Part shown: positions 43,939-45,369 of the stretch, piece by piece
Layout: each line of letters starts with the position of its first letter
Numbering within the stretch: the stretch's first letter is position 1
Origin: Candidatus Poribacteria bacterium
GTDB lineage: Bacteria > Poribacteria > WGA-4E > JAJDTR01
DNA: 45,369 nt
Direction of reading: 5' to 3'
Assembly: GCA_022827055.1 (NCBI GenBank)
Contig: JAJDTR010000066.1
Location: 1 to 45,369 of the forward strand
Notes under the pieces: generated by a model
What the model saw: the letters and a program-made list of their open reading frames with translations, nothing else
The model's database searches: none
Told to the model about the DNA's origin: nothing
Position numbers and translations under genes: made by a program

Positions 43939-45018
43939 ATGAGAAACTGGAGTTACCTTGAAAAATGTCGGATTGTCCGTTTAAACGCGTCTCTATTTCC
44001 GGTGAGTGAGTTTGAAGCCTCACTTTATGAAGAATTTAACCTGAGACCGGTACAGGTAGAGGCAAATTCCCCGGGCGAGATTGTCCCACACGTAGAAAAC
44101 TGTGATGCGCTCTTTGCCATCTCGGTCTCGTTGCCGGAATCCGTCATTTCGAGTCTATCGCGTTGCCGAGTCATTTCAAGACTTGGTACCGGCACGGACA
44201 AAATTGATGTTGATATGGCGACCCGAAAGGGAATCCTGGTGACAAACGTTCCGTACTTTTGCGTTGAGGAGCAGGCGGATCACACCATGGCGCTGATGTT
44301 GGCGTTGGCGAGAAAGCTTCCACAGATGGCGCGGGCAATGGCTGAAGGCGCGTGGAGTCACTCCAAACGACAATCGCGAACCAACCAGCGCCTTTCGACA
44401 CAGACTTTAGGGTTAATCGGATTCGGAAATTCGGCTAAAGCTACGGCGGAACGGGCAAGAGGATTTGGTATGCGCGTCATTGCCACCCGCCGCAATATGA
44501 AGGCTCCCCGCCGGGAAGCCGACGATCTGGGAGTGGAGATGGTGTCCCTAGATAGATTGCTCGCCGAATCGGACTACGTGTCCTTGCACCTGCCGCTGAA
44601 CTCCGAGACCTACCATATGCTGGATGAGGTAGAGTTGAGTAAAATGAAACCGGGTGCGTGTTTGATCAATACGTCGCGTGGGGCGTTGGTTGATGAAATG
44701 GCGTTGGTTAACACACTCCGCGAAGGAAGATTGAGCGGTGCCGGATTGGATACATTTGAGAAGATAGATCCGTTCACCGAGGACGAAGCGCCGCCGGATC
44801 ACCCGCTGCTTGAACTTGACAACGTTGTACTTACACCTCATGTCGGCGCCTATTCCGTCCAAGCATCGCAGGATGTCTCCAGGGGCGGGGTGCAGAATGT
44901 CGTGTCGGTATTAAGCGGAAACATGCCTCTCGCGGAGAATATCGTCAATCCGACCGTAACTCCGAGGTTTCCGCTCGCAGATTACGATTCTAAATTCTTT
45001 GGAGACGGGGCACACTGA
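43939..45018 (+). CDS. D-isomer 2-hydroxyacid dehydrogenase (phosphoglycerate dehydrogenase-like)
   Basis: A 359-residue NAD-dependent 2-hydroxyacid dehydrogenase. The Rossmann loop is 'LGLIGFGNSAKATAERA', the catalytic Arg lies in 'INTSRGALVDEMAL', Glu in 'DTFEKIDPF' and His in 'TPHVGAYSVQAS', as in SerA/glyoxylate reductase relatives. There is no C-terminal ACT domain, so feedback-regulated SerA is unlikely; reduction of a 2-oxoacid is the safer call. ATG 43939 (AAGGA upstream) is used because starts further upstream overlap the preceding gene. It is the last of five consecutive plus-strand metabolic genes. Confidence 0.88.
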   Translation: MRNWSYLEKCRIVRLNASLFPVSEFEASLYEEFNLRPVQVEANSPGEIVPHVENCDALFAISVSLPESVISSLSRCRVISRLGTGTDKIDVDMATRKGILVTNVPYFCVEEQADHTMALMLALARKLPQMARAMAEGAWSHSKRQSRTNQRLSTQTLGLIGFGNSAKATAERARGFGMRVIATRRNMKAPRREADDLGVEMVSLDRLLAESDYVSLHLPLNSETYHMLDEVELSKMKPGACLINTSRGALVDEMALVNTLREGRLSGAGLDTFEKIDPFTEDEAPPDHPLLELDNVVLTPHVGAYSVQASQDVSRGGVQNVVSVLSGNMPLAENIVNPTVTPRFPLADYDSKFFGDGAH

Positions 45019-45369
45019 ACTTGATGTTATACACTTGAGAGAGCGCCATTTTACCTGTCGGAATAATTCATTCTGCAAGCAATACTTACGTCTTTGAGTC
45101 TATGATAGACTTTGAAAAGGTGTTCCTTCGTGGTCTGGTTTTCACTCCAGAGGAGTGCTATGTCAATAGAATCGTGATGCGCCCAATCTCCGCACTCCAG
45201 AGGAGTGCAATGTTGAGTGATACTTGATAGCACCCCATTATCCCTGTCGGAATAATTCTTTCAGCACGTAACACTTGTCACTTGTAGAGTCCATTCTTTC
45301 GATCCAGAGGATCGGCATGTTGATAGCATGCGGTATGTCCAAATTCCCGCGCTCCAGAGGAGATCAAGC
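45019..45369. repeat. Intergenic repeat cluster, open at the right edge
   Basis: Two unit types alternate. Type R is the palindrome GCACTCC-AGA-GGAGTGC and variants, with its core TCCAGAGGA at 45146, 45196, 45303 and 45353; members of each pair lie exactly 50 bp apart. Type A begins with CTGTCGGAATAATTC at 45055 and 45244, about 40 bp alike in both copies and 189 bp apart. The order is A-R-R-A-R-R. Each R is followed by a variable stretch, partly alike (ATGT-x-x-A). No ORF fits the region. Conserved and variable parts do not match CRISPR geometry. The cluster continues past the window. Confidence 0.65.

Noticed and set aside
45143..45369. CRISPR array
   Set aside because: The palindromic units are only 50 bp apart in pairs, differ from each other, and are interrupted by a second repeat type; no cas genes are present.

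Overview
The window is a stretch of bacterial chromosome of moderate GC content. Genes sit on both strands in short operons and are separated by unusually roomy intergenic regions that carry several families of short palindromic repeats. The mix of housekeeping genes (gap, tpiA, secG, panB, nadD, rsfS, uvrC, trmB) with phytanoyl-CoA-dioxygenase-like proteins, a sulfatase, a Gfo/Idh/MocA oxidoreductase, sugar-isomerase-like proteins, FG-GAP/ASPIC proteins and secreted proteins ending in FlgD-like Ig domains suggests a marine or sponge-associated uncultured lineage. Candidatus Poribacteria is the best guess. This is inference from gene content and repeat style; no rRNA or other phylogenetic marker was examined, and no rRNA, tRNA, CRISPR array or intact transposase gene was found.

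Layout. 1-3757: the tail of a probable HpcH/HpaI aldolase, then a secreted FN3/FlgD-Ig protein and a HEAT-like lipoprotein, each behind a strong sigma70-type promoter. 3874-7429 (minus): a four-gene operon encoding a membrane-anchored M23 peptidase, a YkgJ cysteine-cluster protein, a DUF2156 acyltransferase-like protein and a thiamine-pyrophosphokinase-like protein. 7430-8212: a non-coding gap with a 252-bp MITE-like element. 8213-13662: a hotdog-fold protein, a large AddB-like nuclease/helicase relative (minus) and ComF. 13998-16798: gap-tpiA-secG plus a small membrane protein. 16818-18850 (minus): panB, a sugar isomerase-like TIM barrel and a MazG-like pyrophosphatase. 18965-21448 (minus): a large secreted protein related to alpha-glucuronidases. 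21898-25387: a Gfo/Idh/MocA oxidoreductase, then nadD, a small Cys-rich gene, yacG, yqeK and rsfS. 25762-30108: a TolB-like PD40 beta-propeller, a PfkB kinase and a large membrane protein of unknown role. 30659-33541: PhyH-family dioxygenase and sulfatase. 34073-36757 (minus): uvrC and trmB. 37470-45018: an FG-GAP/ASPIC protein and a run of five plus-strand metabolic genes (PhyH dioxygenase, GHL10-like glycosidase, UlaG-like metallo-hydrolase, Zn alcohol dehydrogenase, 2-hydroxyacid dehydrogenase). 45019-45369: an intergenic repeat cluster that runs off the end.

How it fits together. The housekeeping genes cover lower glycolysis, NAD and pantothenate synthesis, ribosome silencing, excision repair and tRNA modification. 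The accessory genes look like breakdown of carbohydrates or small organic acids: glycosidase-like enzymes, a sulfatase, lactonase-like and dehydrogenase steps, and non-haem iron dioxygenases. The items most worth a second look are the AddB-like protein whose nuclease motif lacks its lysine, the unannotated Cys-rich small gene between nadD and yacG, the MITE-like element, the palindrome in the gap leader, the five-gene catabolic run, and the several families of intergenic palindromic repeats.
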